Source: JAUILH01 sp965230535
GTDB lineage: Bacteria; Bacteroidota; Bacteroidia; Flavobacteriales_D; JAUILH01
Direction of reading: 5' to 3'
DNA: 64,000 nucleotides
Assembly: GCA_965230535.1 (NCBI GenBank)
Contig: OZ246009.1
Span: forward strand, 2,108,001 to 2,172,000
Positions 17,488 through 26,644 of the stretch are shown one piece after another. The translations under genes and the position numbers were made by a program. The first letter of the stretch is position 1. Each line of letters begins with the position of its first letter. Below the pieces are notes generated by a model, which was not told the origin of the DNA, did no database searches, and saw only the letters and a list, made by a program, of their open reading frames with translations.

Positions 17488-18065
17488 ACATTATTTTCCT
17501 GCTTAGATCGTTCATTTAGTATCTCCCTGGCAGCTTTAATAGCGCCTTTGCTCATATTGTCGTTTTGGACAATACGTTCCAGTTCGTTGTCAGATTTATT
17601 TTGAAATTTTTGCTTGAAATGATTGGTTTCACCAGAATTCTTAATTGAGCCATCCTTAGGTTTGTTTAAACTCATAATTGCTTGCATGATTGGTTTAAAG
17701 TACACCAACACAAGTTCTATTGCGAAAACCACACCTTTCGGGTACATGGGCAATGTTAAAAACCTGCCAACTCTAAACGCCATATAACCTTGTCCGGGAG
17801 ATACTTTAATAATACCGGGAATCAACAACAGGGCAGTACAAATTGAAATCACCAGATATAGTCTTGAACTTTTGAAGAAAGATGTGTAGCCCAGAATTAT
17901 GAAAAACAGACCGGCAAGTACGTCATATCTGCTTAGGAAATTGTCAATAGAATAGTAGCCATCAAGGTTTATAAGAAACATCAGGCTTAAATGCATGAAG
18001 GGAATGAGCCTGATAAAATTCCAATCAATGGCTTTTCTGTCGGGTTTGTCTAAGAGATCTTCCAT
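17484..18065 (-). CDS. Unknown multi-pass membrane protein
   Basis: 193 residues with three to four hydrophobic segments between about residues 15 and 130: LIPFMHLSLMFLINLDGYY, DVLAGLFFIILGYTSFF, LYLVISICTALLLIPGII and GVVFAIELVLVYFKPIM. A charged cytoplasmic tail follows, with NHFKQKFQNKSDNELERIVQ. The tail pattern 'S...L..IV......S..AI.AA.EIL.ER' resembles the small 'DELxxIVxNxxxYxxxAxxAAxxELxxR' helical motif common at the ends of Bacteroidota membrane proteins. It is the last gene of a three-gene operon, 6 bp after its neighbour. Not a family I can name. Confidence 0.7.
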   Translation of the reverse strand: MEDLLDKPDRKAIDWNFIRLIPFMHLSLMFLINLDGYYSIDNFLSRYDVLAGLFFIILGYTSFFKSSRLYLVISICTALLLIPGIIKVSPGQGYMAFRVGRFLTLPMYPKGVVFAIELVLVYFKPIMQAIMSLNKPKDGSIKNSGETNHFKQKFQNKSDNELERIVQNDNMSKGAIKAAREILNERSKQENNV

Positions 18066-18071
18066 TAAGCT

Positions 18072-18785
18072 TTATCGCTTAAACAAATTGTCTTGCCACT
18101 GTGAGCTGCTTAGACTTTTGTGAAAAGATCCCAGCAACAAGGCAGTAATCGCACAAAAGATGACCATCAATTTCAAAATCCACGCGATTCTAATGTAAGG
18201 ATTGTCGTAGGCAAGAGGATCGGTTGCGATCCACTCTATTGGTGTGGCCATGCCAGTTACAAAACTGAGAGCGATTAAAGAAATAACCAGTGTTTCAAGA
18301 CTTCTGATCGGGTAGAAGAGTGCCTTCCTAAACCAGCTTAAATCTTTGCCCCATTTATAAATCAGGAAATATTCATTCTCATTAATCCTTCCGAAAAGCA
18401 AAGGATCGTCATCACAATCTTCCAGTTTAAATTTCTTAGAAGGTGCAATCAAACACAAATCAACTTGCTCTAATTGATGCACCTTCTTGAGCTCCTTTAC
18501 TTTGAAAATAGCTTCAGGTGGAATCTCTCCCTTGAAATGTCTGCTATCCAGAAAACGCAATCTGTAATTGATACAAACCCGTTCTATTTGCTGGATAGAG
18601 TATATTTTGTCTTCATCAAGTAAATCTCGATTGAGAAGATTTCCGCTATTCTCAGAGCTTAAATCTTCAATGATTCCCTGTTCAATGAGAAAGTCTTTGT
18701 TCAGAATGCCCTTAGCTTCAGACAAAGGATCACCTTTCTGCTTTTCTTTCTCAAGTAAATCTACAACCGAAACCTCTTCAAACAT
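18072..18785 (-). CDS. Unknown protein with two C-terminal membrane segments
   Basis: 237 residues. The first ~165 are soluble and acidic: MFEEVSVVDLLEKEKQKGDP, then RHFKGEIPPEAIFKVKELKK and KVHQLEQVDLCLIAPSKKF. They are followed by two transmembrane helices (LETLVISLIALSFVTGM and ILKLMVIFCAITALLLG). The start ATG overlaps the stop of the upstream peptidase gene by one base (TAATG), so it is translationally coupled. Function unknown. Confidence 0.7.
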   Translation of the reverse strand: MFEEVSVVDLLEKEKQKGDPLSEAKGILNKDFLIEQGIIEDLSSENSGNLLNRDLLDEDKIYSIQQIERVCINYRLRFLDSRHFKGEIPPEAIFKVKELKKVHQLEQVDLCLIAPSKKFKLEDCDDDPLLFGRINENEYFLIYKWGKDLSWFRKALFYPIRSLETLVISLIALSFVTGMATPIEWIATDPLAYDNPYIRIAWILKLMVIFCAITALLLGSFHKSLSSSQWQDNLFKR

Positions 18786-19903
18786 TATTGCCCGATTTTC
18801 TCAGCAATGTCTTTTGGAATACCGTCTTTATGCAACAAAACGGCAATACTCTTCATTTTCATATAAGGTACGGATACATACATGTACCCATCAATGCCGT
18901 TCTTCTTACCCCATGAATTTTTAACCTTATAGAAAACGTTTCCTTTTTGATCCTTAAGTTTTCCAACTATGTGCATCAAGTGGTCGTCAGTGGTTGTATG
19001 ATCTTCAAATCCTTTCTGACGCATTTCCTGAGTCACGTTTTTCTCCGGAATAATCTCTTTGAAAAGTCTGTCCTTTTCTTCCTGCGACATGTCTTTTTGC
19101 TTCTTCTCAGGAATAATGGCCATTCCAGTCTTTCTTGAGAATGTAGATTCACTGACATCTGCATCCCAGGCCAGGGTGAATCCGTTTTCAAGTGCATGGT
19201 CTATCACTTTCATGAACTCATCTAATGGCACGTTTTCATAAGTTCCGTTAGAGAAATTGTCTGGTACCTCTAAAATAAACTCTTCATAAAATGGGTGATG
19301 AGTAAAGCTGGCAATCGATACGTAATCATCCGCATTAAATCCTAAGTGTTTGGCAAACGATTCAGGCGTATATTCCTTCTTCTTGTATTTGAATTTTGTA
19401 GGAATTGGTCCTAAATAAGAATCTAAAATGGCGTTGTAAGCAGACATCCAGGTATTGCTAACCGTTCTTTGTCCTAACACAACTTCCAGACTGGATTTCA
19501 ACATTTTCTCCAACTCATCGTGGTTGTGTTTGTCTTCTCCATTGTTTTTTCCCGAATAAACAGACTCCGGCACCAAACCATACTTGGCAGCAGAGTTAAT
19601 CACATCATGAGACAAACTACCCTGGCCAAATTGTGTCTTGCCATGGTAACGCACATAGTTCATAGCCTTTTCAGGATAAACCATTCTTACATTATACATC
19701 TCGGAAAGATCTATAGAGCCTTTGCCCATTCTGATAAATTCTGATTCCAAAAAAGAAGTGGTGCTGTAACTCCAGCAGGTTCCCGTCATGTCCTGACTTT
19801 TCACTTCAGTACAAGACAAATCTTTTACCGTTTCAAATTCGTAGGTTTGTGAGTAAGAAAAAGATGTGGCCATTAACAGGCCGGAAACAACAATAAATTT
19901 CAT
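18785..19903 (-). CDS. C1-family (bleomycin-hydrolase-like) cysteine peptidase, exported
   Basis: 372 residues with signal peptide MKFIVVSGLLMATSFSYSQ. The papain-superfamily catalytic set is visible: oxyanion Gln37, Cys43 in GTCWSYST, His in DDHLMHIVGKL (about 320) and Asn in KVKNSWGKKNG. The long insertions and FGQGSLSHDVINSAAKYGLVPES resemble the C1B bleomycin hydrolase/PepC branch. Those enzymes are usually cytosolic hexamers of ~450 residues; this shorter, exported form is typical of Bacteroidota. It is first in an operon with two membrane proteins, which suggests envelope or periplasmic proteolysis. Confidence 0.88.
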   Translation of the reverse strand: MKFIVVSGLLMATSFSYSQTYEFETVKDLSCTEVKSQDMTGTCWSYSTTSFLESEFIRMGKGSIDLSEMYNVRMVYPEKAMNYVRYHGKTQFGQGSLSHDVINSAAKYGLVPESVYSGKNNGEDKHNHDELEKMLKSSLEVVLGQRTVSNTWMSAYNAILDSYLGPIPTKFKYKKKEYTPESFAKHLGFNADDYVSIASFTHHPFYEEFILEVPDNFSNGTYENVPLDEFMKVIDHALENGFTLAWDADVSESTFSRKTGMAIIPEKKQKDMSQEEKDRLFKEIIPEKNVTQEMRQKGFEDHTTTDDHLMHIVGKLKDQKGNVFYKVKNSWGKKNGIDGYMYVSVPYMKMKSIAVLLHKDGIPKDIAEKIGQ

Positions 19904-19952
19904 ATCAAATATTTTAGACTAAATTACTAAGTATTCTTAAATCGAATAATTC

Positions 19953-20840
19953 GTGCTACAAACTATAAAAAATCACGCCATTTTTCAAGCCATAAAACGT
20001 TCAGTGGTTGAATTTAATGAAGAAAGGGCTTTTAGGCATGGAGCTGCGGTATCTTATTATACCCTCATTTCCCTGGTGCCTATGATGGTTGTGATTATAT
20101 TCTTTTGTGGTTTGCTGTTCGGAAAAGAACTAGTCCAGGATATTTTATTAGAGCATTTCGTTGGAGCACTTACCGGTGAAGAAGGCGCTGAAATACTGAA
20201 TGGAGTCATTCTTAATATGACAGATTTTTCGGATGCAGCATGGTATACCAAGGTTTTTGGTGTATTGATTCTGTTATTCACATCTACTGCCGTTTTCAAT
20301 TCAATTAAAACAGCGATTCATTCTTTGTGGCATATTCCACTTTCTTCAGGGAAAATTGCCAAATCAGCTCTTGGCAGACTCCAAAGTTTTCTGACTTTGA
20401 TTTTGGTGGGATTTGTAATTGTCATGGTATTCTTTCTGGAATCTCTGATCATCACATCTCTGGACTTTATGGGCGAACTGTTGCCTATGTTCCACGGATT
20501 TACGCTTATTGCAGTTGAGTTTGTAATAGCTATCATCATGAATTCCTTCATTTTCGGAATGATATATAAACTGTTGCCACATGCGAAACTGAGTCGGAAA
20601 AAACTCATGACAGGTTCAATAACCACTGCATTTTTATTCCAGTTGGGAGGGACGCTCATTGCCTGGTATCTGCATGCCGCAGATTTGGGGACAACCTATG
20701 GCGTAATAGGTTCTATTATGCTCATTTTACTCTGGGTTTTCTATACGTCCAACATGATCTTTTTCGGTGCTAAGTTTATATTTGTTTTCTCAGAAATAAC
20801 CAACGACCCTATAATTCCTAAAAAGCATGGCAGAATTTAA
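19953..20840 (+). CDS. YihY/BrkB family inner-membrane protein
   Basis: 295 residues from GTG 19953; no in-frame start lies nearby upstream. About six transmembrane helices are visible, with the family signature FRHGAAVSYYTLISLVPMMVV near residues 27-47, TAVFNSIKTAIHSLWHIP, and the C-terminal LLWVFYTSNMIFFGAKFIFVFSE. The family was once called ribonuclease BN in error. Its role is unclear; some members are linked to membrane lipid or osmotic functions. It overlaps the MscS-like gene by 14 bp, suggesting co-translation and an osmotic theme. Confidence 0.9.
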   Translation: MLQTIKNHAIFQAIKRSVVEFNEERAFRHGAAVSYYTLISLVPMMVVIIFFCGLLFGKELVQDILLEHFVGALTGEEGAEILNGVILNMTDFSDAAWYTKVFGVLILLFTSTAVFNSIKTAIHSLWHIPLSSGKIAKSALGRLQSFLTLILVGFVIVMVFFLESLIITSLDFMGELLPMFHGFTLIAVEFVIAIIMNSFIFGMIYKLLPHAKLSRKKLMTGSITTAFLFQLGGTLIAWYLHAADLGTTYGVIGSIMLILLWVFYTSNMIFFGAKFIFVFSEITNDPIIPKKHGRI

Positions 20841-21693
20841 ACAATTGAATAAGGCCTGGGATAAAATCTCAGAGAAAGTAGAGGAGTGGGGCGATCACGG
20901 TATGGACATGTTGCCAAACTTCCTGGTTGCTGTGATGGTTTTTGTTCTTTTCATTTTCGTCTCGAGATTAACGGGAAGACTGCTGACAAAGCGCTTACAG
21001 CACGTTTCCAAAAATGAGGCCATGAACGGGATGCTGGTCTCGGTCGCCAAAATTGCCATTATGGCTTTTGGAATACTCACATGTTTGGGAATTCTTCATT
21101 TGGACAAAACAGTGGCTACAATCCTGGCGGGAATTGGAATAGTTGGTCTCGCATTTAGTTTTGCTTTCCAACATACTGCTCACAACCTGTTGTCCGGAAT
21201 CATTATTGTGTCCAAGTCAACCATCAATGTTGGGCATATGGTTGAAATTAATGGTGTTACGGGTATCGTGACAAGAATTGGTTTAAGGTCGACTTATGTC
21301 AATAATACCGAAGGGCAAATTGTTTGTATTCCAAATCGTTTGGTGACTGATGAGAACTACAAAGACTTTACGGTTTTAAATGAAAGACGAATAGATTTAA
21401 ATGGTCATGTTCATTACAATTCCGATCTTGATTTGGTGAAAAAAGTCACAATTGAAGCGGTTGAAAAACTATCAGCAATTAAAACTGATAAACCAATTCA
21501 GTTCTACTTTAAGGAAATGTCTGACTATAGTTTGGAATATGTAGTAAGATTTTGGATTCCCTTTACCAATGTACATCCCGAGTACTTAGATGCCAAACAT
21601 GAAGCCATCAATGCTATCATGAGGGCCTACAGAGCCAACAACATAGAAATTCCTTATCCAATAACGGAAATCGTAGGAATCAATAAGGATTAG
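20827..21693 (+). CDS. Small-conductance mechanosensitive channel (MscS family)
   Basis: 288 residues with three N-terminal transmembrane helices. The pore helix region is GIVGLAFSFAFQHTAHNLLSG (about 95-115), followed by the MscS beta domain with GHMVEINGVTGIVTRIGLRST and IPNRLVTDENYKDF, and a C-terminal mixed domain. Length matches E. coli MscS (286). The channel releases solutes under hypo-osmotic membrane tension. It overlaps yihY by 14 bp and the convergent lipoprotein by 4 bp. Confidence 0.93.
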   Translation: MAEFKQLNKAWDKISEKVEEWGDHGMDMLPNFLVAVMVFVLFIFVSRLTGRLLTKRLQHVSKNEAMNGMLVSVAKIAIMAFGILTCLGILHLDKTVATILAGIGIVGLAFSFAFQHTAHNLLSGIIIVSKSTINVGHMVEINGVTGIVTRIGLRSTYVNNTEGQIVCIPNRLVTDENYKDFTVLNERRIDLNGHVHYNSDLDLVKKVTIEAVEKLSAIKTDKPIQFYFKEMSDYSLEYVVRFWIPFTNVHPEYLDAKHEAINAIMRAYRANNIEIPYPITEIVGINKD

Positions 21694-22232
21694 TTACAGT
21701 CTTTAAGATCAGCTTTGTATTTGCTAGATCCCATCTGGGCTTCAAGAACAGCGCACTTGTCCTGAATAAGTCTGAATTCTCCTGCTAAAGCTTCATTTGT
21801 CTCCATTTCCAGAGCCCTGTCCATCATAGACATAATTTGAGTCTTACAGTCGCACACAGTTAAACCGGAAATGTCAACATCCAGTGTGTCTACACGTGCA
21901 CATAGTTCCATTTCTGTTTTAAAATCCTCTTCACCAATTTTGGCTGCCAGTTCACTACAAACCTGATCAACTCCCAGCATCTCTGCTTCAACATCCTCAT
22001 TGTTCATGGCTCTGTCCATGAGTTCAATAGTGCTTTTGTAGCAATCACATGGCAGAATGTCTCCTGTCATGTCATCAGGAATAACCGCCTCAACAGATCC
22101 TTGAGAGGTAGAGTCCTTAGTTTCTTTGGTTTCTTTCGGAGTATCCGCTTTTTCGTTATCAGAAGATTCTGAATCAGAAGAGCATGCGCTCAATAAACAA
22201 ACGGAAAGACAAATGTAAACTAGCTTTTTCAT
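21690..22232 (-). CDS. Internally duplicated cysteine-rich lipoprotein
   Basis: 180 residues. The lipobox LLSAC puts the acylated Cys at 17, followed by an acidic Ser/Asp/Glu linker to about residue 60. Two homologous ~55-residue modules follow. Each begins with CDC, has 'MMDRA/LMDRA...E' in a helix, then a third Cys and a fourth Cys near its end (VCSEL...ELC; KCAVL...KDC). Eight cysteines in a repeated spacing suggest two disulfide-clamped helical hairpins, or a metal site. I do not recognise the family. It converges on mscS and is divergent from guaB. Confidence 0.75.
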   Translation of the reverse strand: MKKLVYICLSVCLLSACSSDSESSDNEKADTPKETKETKDSTSQGSVEAVIPDDMTGDILPCDCYKSTIELMDRAMNNEDVEAEMLGVDQVCSELAAKIGEEDFKTEMELCARVDTLDVDISGLTVCDCKTQIMSMMDRALEMETNEALAGEFRLIQDKCAVLEAQMGSSKYKADLKDCN

Positions 22233-22251
22233 ATTGACTTGTTTTTGTAGC

Positions 22252-22259
22252 CAAATATA
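22252..22259 (-). promoter_or_regulatory. Candidate -7 element for the cysteine-rich lipoprotein
   Basis: On the reverse strand this reads TATATTTG, an exact TAnnTTTG match 19 bp upstream of the ATG at 22232. It lies back to back with the guaB element at 22304. Confidence 0.5.
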
Positions 22260-22303
22260 TAATGAGAATCTCTAGAATTGGTACACCGCATTGATTATTT
22301 TTT

Positions 22304-22311
22304 TAGATTTG
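22304..22311 (+). promoter_or_regulatory. Candidate -7 element for guaB
   Basis: TAGATTTG is an exact TAnnTTTG match, with a TTG at 22278-22280 as a possible -33 element 23 bp upstream. The guaB ATG (22348) is 36 bp downstream. The element lies within the upstream extension of the guaB frame, arguing against a start at 22291. Confidence 0.5.
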
Positions 22312-22347
22312 CGGGAATTTAATTTAGTAGCAATTAAGTTCAAAACA

Positions 22348-23817
22348 ATGGCATTATCCCCAAATCAATTTTCAACCGAAGGATTAACATACGATGACGT
22401 ATTGTTAGTACCGGCATACTCAGAAGTAATGCCACGAGATGTGAGTTTGGCTTCAAAATTCTCTCGAAACATTACTTTGAAAACTCCTATTGTTTCAGCG
22501 GCTATGGATACCGTTACCGAATCTGCATTGGCCATTGCTTTGGCTCATCAGGGTGGTATCGGCGTAATTCATAAAAATATGCCTATTGAACAGCAGGCAG
22601 ATCAGGTAAGACGTGTTAAGAGGTACGAAAGTGGGATGATCATAGATCCTGTTACCATCACAGAAGATGCCACTGTTGGAGATGCTTTGCAAATGATGCG
22701 TGAGAATAAAATTGGAGGTATTCCGGTTGTAAACGGTGATAATAGTCTGAGAGGAATCGTTACCAACAGAGACTTGCGTTTCGAAAAAAATATGGAGCGA
22801 CCAATTCCGGAAGTGATGACTTCTGGTCATTTGGTAACAGCAGAAGAAGGAATCGAACTTCAGGAAGCTGAGCAGATTTTGCAAAAACACAAAATTGAAA
22901 AATTGTTGATCACTAAAGACAACAAGTTAGTTGGCTTGATCACATTCAGAGATATTTTAAAAATTAAAGAACATCCAAACGCTTGTAAAGACGATTTCGG
23001 GAGATTACGTTGTGCAGCAGCTGTTGGTGTGACTTATGACGCTGTAGAGAGAGTAGAAGCTTTGGTGAATGCCGGAGTGGATGCCGTAGTAATTGATACG
23101 GCTCATGGACATACCAAAGGTGTGGTAGACAAATTGAAAGAAGTAAAAGCTGCTTTCCCTGATTTGGATGTTGTGGTTGGAAACGTGGCAACCGGAGAAG
23201 CTGCTAAAGCTTTGGTTGAAGCTGGTGCAGATGCCGTGAAAGTTGGAATAGGTCCTGGATCTATTTGTACAACACGTGTCATTGCAGGTGTAGGCGTACC
23301 ACAGTTAACAGCCGTGCATGAAGTGGCTATGGCCATCGAAGGAACGGGAGTGCCATTGATTGCAGATGGTGGAATCAGATTTACCGGTGACATTGTAAAA
23401 GCTTTGGCCGGAGGTGCAGATACCATTATGATCGGATCTATGCTGGCCGGAGTGGAAGAATCACCCGGAGAAACCATCATTTACGAAGGAAGAAAATTTA
23501 AAACATACCGTGGAATGGGATCTATGGAAGCCATGCAAAAAGGCTCTAAGGATCGTTATTTCCAGGATATGGAAGATGACATTAAGAAGTTAGTGCCGGA
23601 AGGAATTTCCGGTCGTGTCCCATTCAAAGGCAAGCTTTCTGAGGTAGTTTATCAACTAATAGGAGGGCTTAGAGCAGGTATGGGCTATTGTGGTGCTAAG
23701 GACATTAATTCATTAAAAGGCGCGAAATTTGTAAAGATCACTACTGCGGGGGTAAAAGAAAGCCATCCGCATGACGTTACTATTACCAGAGAAGCACCTA
23801 ACTACAGCACTAGATAA
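22348..23817 (+). CDS. guaB: IMP dehydrogenase
   Basis: 489 residues from ATG 22348 (MALSPNQFSTEGLTYDDVLL). An upstream extension to 22291 is unlike the family and covers the probable promoter. The enzyme oxidises IMP to XMP with NAD, the first step to GMP. The catalytic loop GPGSICTTRVIAGVG (Cys near residue 305) and the flap GRVPFKG (RV(P/E)xKG) are present. A Bateman pair of CBS domains lies at about 95-210. Length is typical. Four envelope-folding genes follow in the same direction, the next after only 16 bp, so they may share transcription. Confidence 0.97.
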   Translation: MALSPNQFSTEGLTYDDVLLVPAYSEVMPRDVSLASKFSRNITLKTPIVSAAMDTVTESALAIALAHQGGIGVIHKNMPIEQQADQVRRVKRYESGMIIDPVTITEDATVGDALQMMRENKIGGIPVVNGDNSLRGIVTNRDLRFEKNMERPIPEVMTSGHLVTAEEGIELQEAEQILQKHKIEKLLITKDNKLVGLITFRDILKIKEHPNACKDDFGRLRCAAAVGVTYDAVERVEALVNAGVDAVVIDTAHGHTKGVVDKLKEVKAAFPDLDVVVGNVATGEAAKALVEAGADAVKVGIGPGSICTTRVIAGVGVPQLTAVHEVAMAIEGTGVPLIADGGIRFTGDIVKALAGGADTIMIGSMLAGVEESPGETIIYEGRKFKTYRGMGSMEAMQKGSKDRYFQDMEDDIKKLVPEGISGRVPFKGKLSEVVYQLIGGLRAGMGYCGAKDINSLKGAKFVKITTAGVKESHPHDVTITREAPNYSTR

Positions 23818-23833
23818 ATTAAAAGAAGGAACT

Positions 23834-25762
23834 ATGAGAAAGAGAATTTTATTAGTACTGACCGTATTTTTGGGACTTAATGGAATGGCCCAGGACCCGG
23901 TTTTAATGACTGTGGGAGACCAGAAAGTTACCAAATCCGAATTTGAACAAATATTTTTCAAGAACTATAAAAAGGAAACCGTTTCTAAAGAAGATTTGGA
24001 TGAGTACATGGTACTCTTTAAAAAATTCAAACTCAAAGTTCTTGAAGCCGAAAACAGAGGCATGGATGAAGAGGCGTCTTTCAAAAAGGAGTTAGACGGC
24101 TATAGAAAACAATTGGTACGTCCATACATGGTGGATAAAGAAATGGATCAAAATCTGATTGATGAAGCTTATGAGCGCATGCAAACAGAGGTAAGAGCCA
24201 GCCACATTATGGTTAGATGTAATGAAAATGCACCTCCGGCAGATACTTTGATTGCTTACAACAAAGCCATGAAAATCAGAGAGCGTATTCTTAACGGACA
24301 AGAGTTCATTAAGGTAGCCAAAGGAAAAGGTGGTTCTGAAGATCCATCAGCTCAACAAAATGGAGGAGACCTTGGTTTCTTTAAGGCATTCGACATGGTT
24401 TACCCGTTCGAGAATGCAGTATATGCTCTTGAGACAGGAGATTTATCCCAACCGGTTAGAACCAGATACGGCTACCACATCATCAAGAAAACAGATGAAA
24501 GAGAGGCCAGAGGAGAAGTGAAAGTGGCGCATATCTTAATTGCCGCAGATAAAGCCAATGTAAAGGAAGATAAGTCCGAAAAGAAAATCAAAGAGATTTA
24601 TGAATTGCTAAAAGGTGGAGAAGATTTCGCTTCTTTGGCTAAGAAATACTCTGATGACAAGAAGTATGGAGCAAATGGTGGAGAGTTGCCAATGTTCAGT
24701 ACGGGTAAAATGATTCCGGAATTTGAAGATGTATCATTCGGACTTAAGAATAACGGAGACTACTCTGAGCCTTTTAAGACCGACTTTGGCTGGCACATTG
24801 TTAAAAAGTTAGACTATAAACCAGTTTCTTCAAAAGAAGATATGTTGTCGTCTTTAAAAGCTAAAGTGAAAAGAGATACCAGATCCAATAAGTCTAAATC
24901 TTCTTTCCTGGTAAAGTTAAAGAAGGAGTATGATTATGCGGAATATGAAGATTTGGATGCGGTAATCAATCATGTTGATTCTACGATATTTGAAGGGAAA
25001 TGGGAAATGCCATTTGTGGATGGTGTAGATCTTTTTTCTTTCGCAAATAATCATTACACAACAGAGGATTTCATGAAATTCCTTGAAAACAAACAAAGAA
25101 AGGAAAGAGTAGTGCCTATCGAAGATTATGTCAAGAATAAGTACAGAACTTACACCGAGAACCTTATCAGTGCTTATGAAGAATCTCAATTAGAGAACAA
25201 ATACCCTGAGTTTAAAGCTTTGATGAAAGAGTACAGAGAAGGAATTCTTCTATTCGAAATCACTGAAGAGGAAGTGTGGGGTAAAGCTCAAAAAGACAGT
25301 GCTGGTTTGGAGGCTTTCTATCAGAAACATAAGCACGAATTTATGTGGGAAGACCGTGTAGCGGCCAATATCTTTACTTGTCCGACTTACGATTTGGCTA
25401 AAAAGACGAGAAAGTTGTTGAAGAAGAAAAAATCTCACAAAGAAGTGGTTGAGATCATCAATAAAGATTCTGAACTAAACGTGAAGAGAGAAACAGGTAA
25501 GTTTGAAATAGCGAATAGAATCTACTTAGAGGGTATCAAAAAGACCGGGGTAAGTAAAGTGATATGCGACGGTGATGCGGATTTGTGTTACGTGATAGAT
25601 GTTGAGGAAATTCTTCCTGCCGGACCTAAAGCTTTGTCTGAGGCACGCGGGCCAATCATTGCCAAGTACCAAAACGAATTGGAAGAAAACTGGATTGCTG
25701 AGCTTCAAAAGAAGTACCCAATCAAAGTCAACGAAGACGTCTTGTATTCAATCAAAAAGTAA
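23834..25762 (+). CDS. Periplasmic peptidyl-prolyl isomerase with two parvulin domains
   Basis: 642 residues from ATG 23834, where MRKRILLVLTVFLGLNGMAQ is a clear signal peptide. An open frame reaching back to 23771 lies inside guaB. A SurA-like N-terminal helical region precedes two rotamase (parvulin, PpiC-type) domains: one around RASHIMVRC to RYGYHIIKK (about 125-220), the other KVAHILIAA to DFGWHIVKK (about 230-330). A long helical C-terminal half ends ELQKKYPIKVNEDVL. It probably assists outer-membrane protein folding. The next gene starts at the base after its stop. Confidence 0.9.
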   Translation: MRKRILLVLTVFLGLNGMAQDPVLMTVGDQKVTKSEFEQIFFKNYKKETVSKEDLDEYMVLFKKFKLKVLEAENRGMDEEASFKKELDGYRKQLVRPYMVDKEMDQNLIDEAYERMQTEVRASHIMVRCNENAPPADTLIAYNKAMKIRERILNGQEFIKVAKGKGGSEDPSAQQNGGDLGFFKAFDMVYPFENAVYALETGDLSQPVRTRYGYHIIKKTDEREARGEVKVAHILIAADKANVKEDKSEKKIKEIYELLKGGEDFASLAKKYSDDKKYGANGGELPMFSTGKMIPEFEDVSFGLKNNGDYSEPFKTDFGWHIVKKLDYKPVSSKEDMLSSLKAKVKRDTRSNKSKSSFLVKLKKEYDYAEYEDLDAVINHVDSTIFEGKWEMPFVDGVDLFSFANNHYTTEDFMKFLENKQRKERVVPIEDYVKNKYRTYTENLISAYEESQLENKYPEFKALMKEYREGILLFEITEEEVWGKAQKDSAGLEAFYQKHKHEFMWEDRVAANIFTCPTYDLAKKTRKLLKKKKSHKEVVEIINKDSELNVKRETGKFEIANRIYLEGIKKTGVSKVICDGDADLCYVIDVEEILPAGPKALSEARGPIIAKYQNELEENWIAELQKKYPIKVNEDVLYSIKK

Positions 25763-26644
25763 TTGAATAAGTTTCAAAAAATAGTTTTTAAATGCTGCCA
25801 TGCCCTGGGTGTGGCAGTATTTTTTTTATTGAGCTCCTGTGGTGGAGGTGACGGTGAGACGGATACCAAACCAAAAGGTAAAGTCGTGGCAGAAGTCTAT
25901 GGTGAACAACTCACCGAAAAAGCTTTGGAAGAAATGGTGGACCCACGTCTAGAAGGTTTGGATAAAGACATGAGAAGAAGTGCGCTTATCGAAAACTGGA
26001 TCACCCAACAAATTGTCTTGCATAAAGCCAAAACTGAGTTGCCAAATGCAGATAAACTCATCAATGAAAAATTAGAGAAGTATAAAACTTCTCTTTTAAT
26101 GTATGAGTATGAGAAAAGGCTGGTTCAAAAGCACCTTGACACAACGGTAAGCGACAAGGAGATTTCGAACTATTATAAAGAGAATATTGATGACTTTGAA
26201 CTGGATGATTACCTGGTTCGTGCCATTCTAATTAAAGCTCCAAAAGATGCCGACGATTTGGACAAGGTCAACTTTTGGTTCAGAAGCAACGATTCAACTC
26301 ATATACAGGAGATGACGGACTGGGCAGGAATCAATGCTGACAATTTTTACTACGACAACGAAAGTTGGCTGATGTACGATGAAATACAGAAGATGTTGCC
26401 ACAGGAAATGGTGCTTAACAAAAGATATTTCATTGTAAATAAGCTGTCGAGGAAATATGAAGGAGAAGATTACGTTTACTTCTTTAGAATACTCAACTTC
26501 AGAACAGGTATTTCACCATTGGAGTTTGAAAAAAATAACATCAAAGCAAGAATTCTTCAGTTAAGAATTACAAAATTGCGCGATAAATTGAGAAAAGAAA
26601 TCATTGAAGATGCATACAATAATGAAAAGGTGCTTAGGTATTAG
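25763..26644 (+). CDS. SurA/PpiC-like foldase lipoprotein
   Basis: 293 residues starting with TTG directly after the previous stop codon; no other start preserves the export signal. The lipobox LLSSC acylates Cys26. The region 40-150 is a SurA-N/PpiC-type helical chaperone domain (VYGEQLTEKALEEMVD, SALIENWITQQIVLHKA, VSDKEISNYYKENIDDFEL). The segment that should be a parvulin domain (VRAILIKAPKDADDL to YFFRILNF) is short and lacks the GWH-type motif, so isomerase activity is doubtful. It sits between two true parvulins. Its end overlaps the next gene by 23 bp. Confidence 0.75.
   Translation: MNKFQKIVFKCCHALGVAVFFLLSSCGGGDGETDTKPKGKVVAEVYGEQLTEKALEEMVDPRLEGLDKDMRRSALIENWITQQIVLHKAKTELPNADKLINEKLEKYKTSLLMYEYEKRLVQKHLDTTVSDKEISNYYKENIDDFELDDYLVRAILIKAPKDADDLDKVNFWFRSNDSTHIQEMTDWAGINADNFYYDNESWLMYDEIQKMLPQEMVLNKRYFIVNKLSRKYEGEDYVYFFRILNFRTGISPLEFEKNNIKARILQLRITKLRDKLRKEIIEDAYNNEKVLRY

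Noticed and set aside
19953..20840. Annotation as ribonuclease BN
   Set aside because: The YihY/BrkB family was misnamed; the protein is a multi-pass membrane protein with no nuclease motif.
23771..23833. Upstream extension of the double-parvulin gene
   Set aside because: It lies within guaB, and the signal peptide begins cleanly at 23834.
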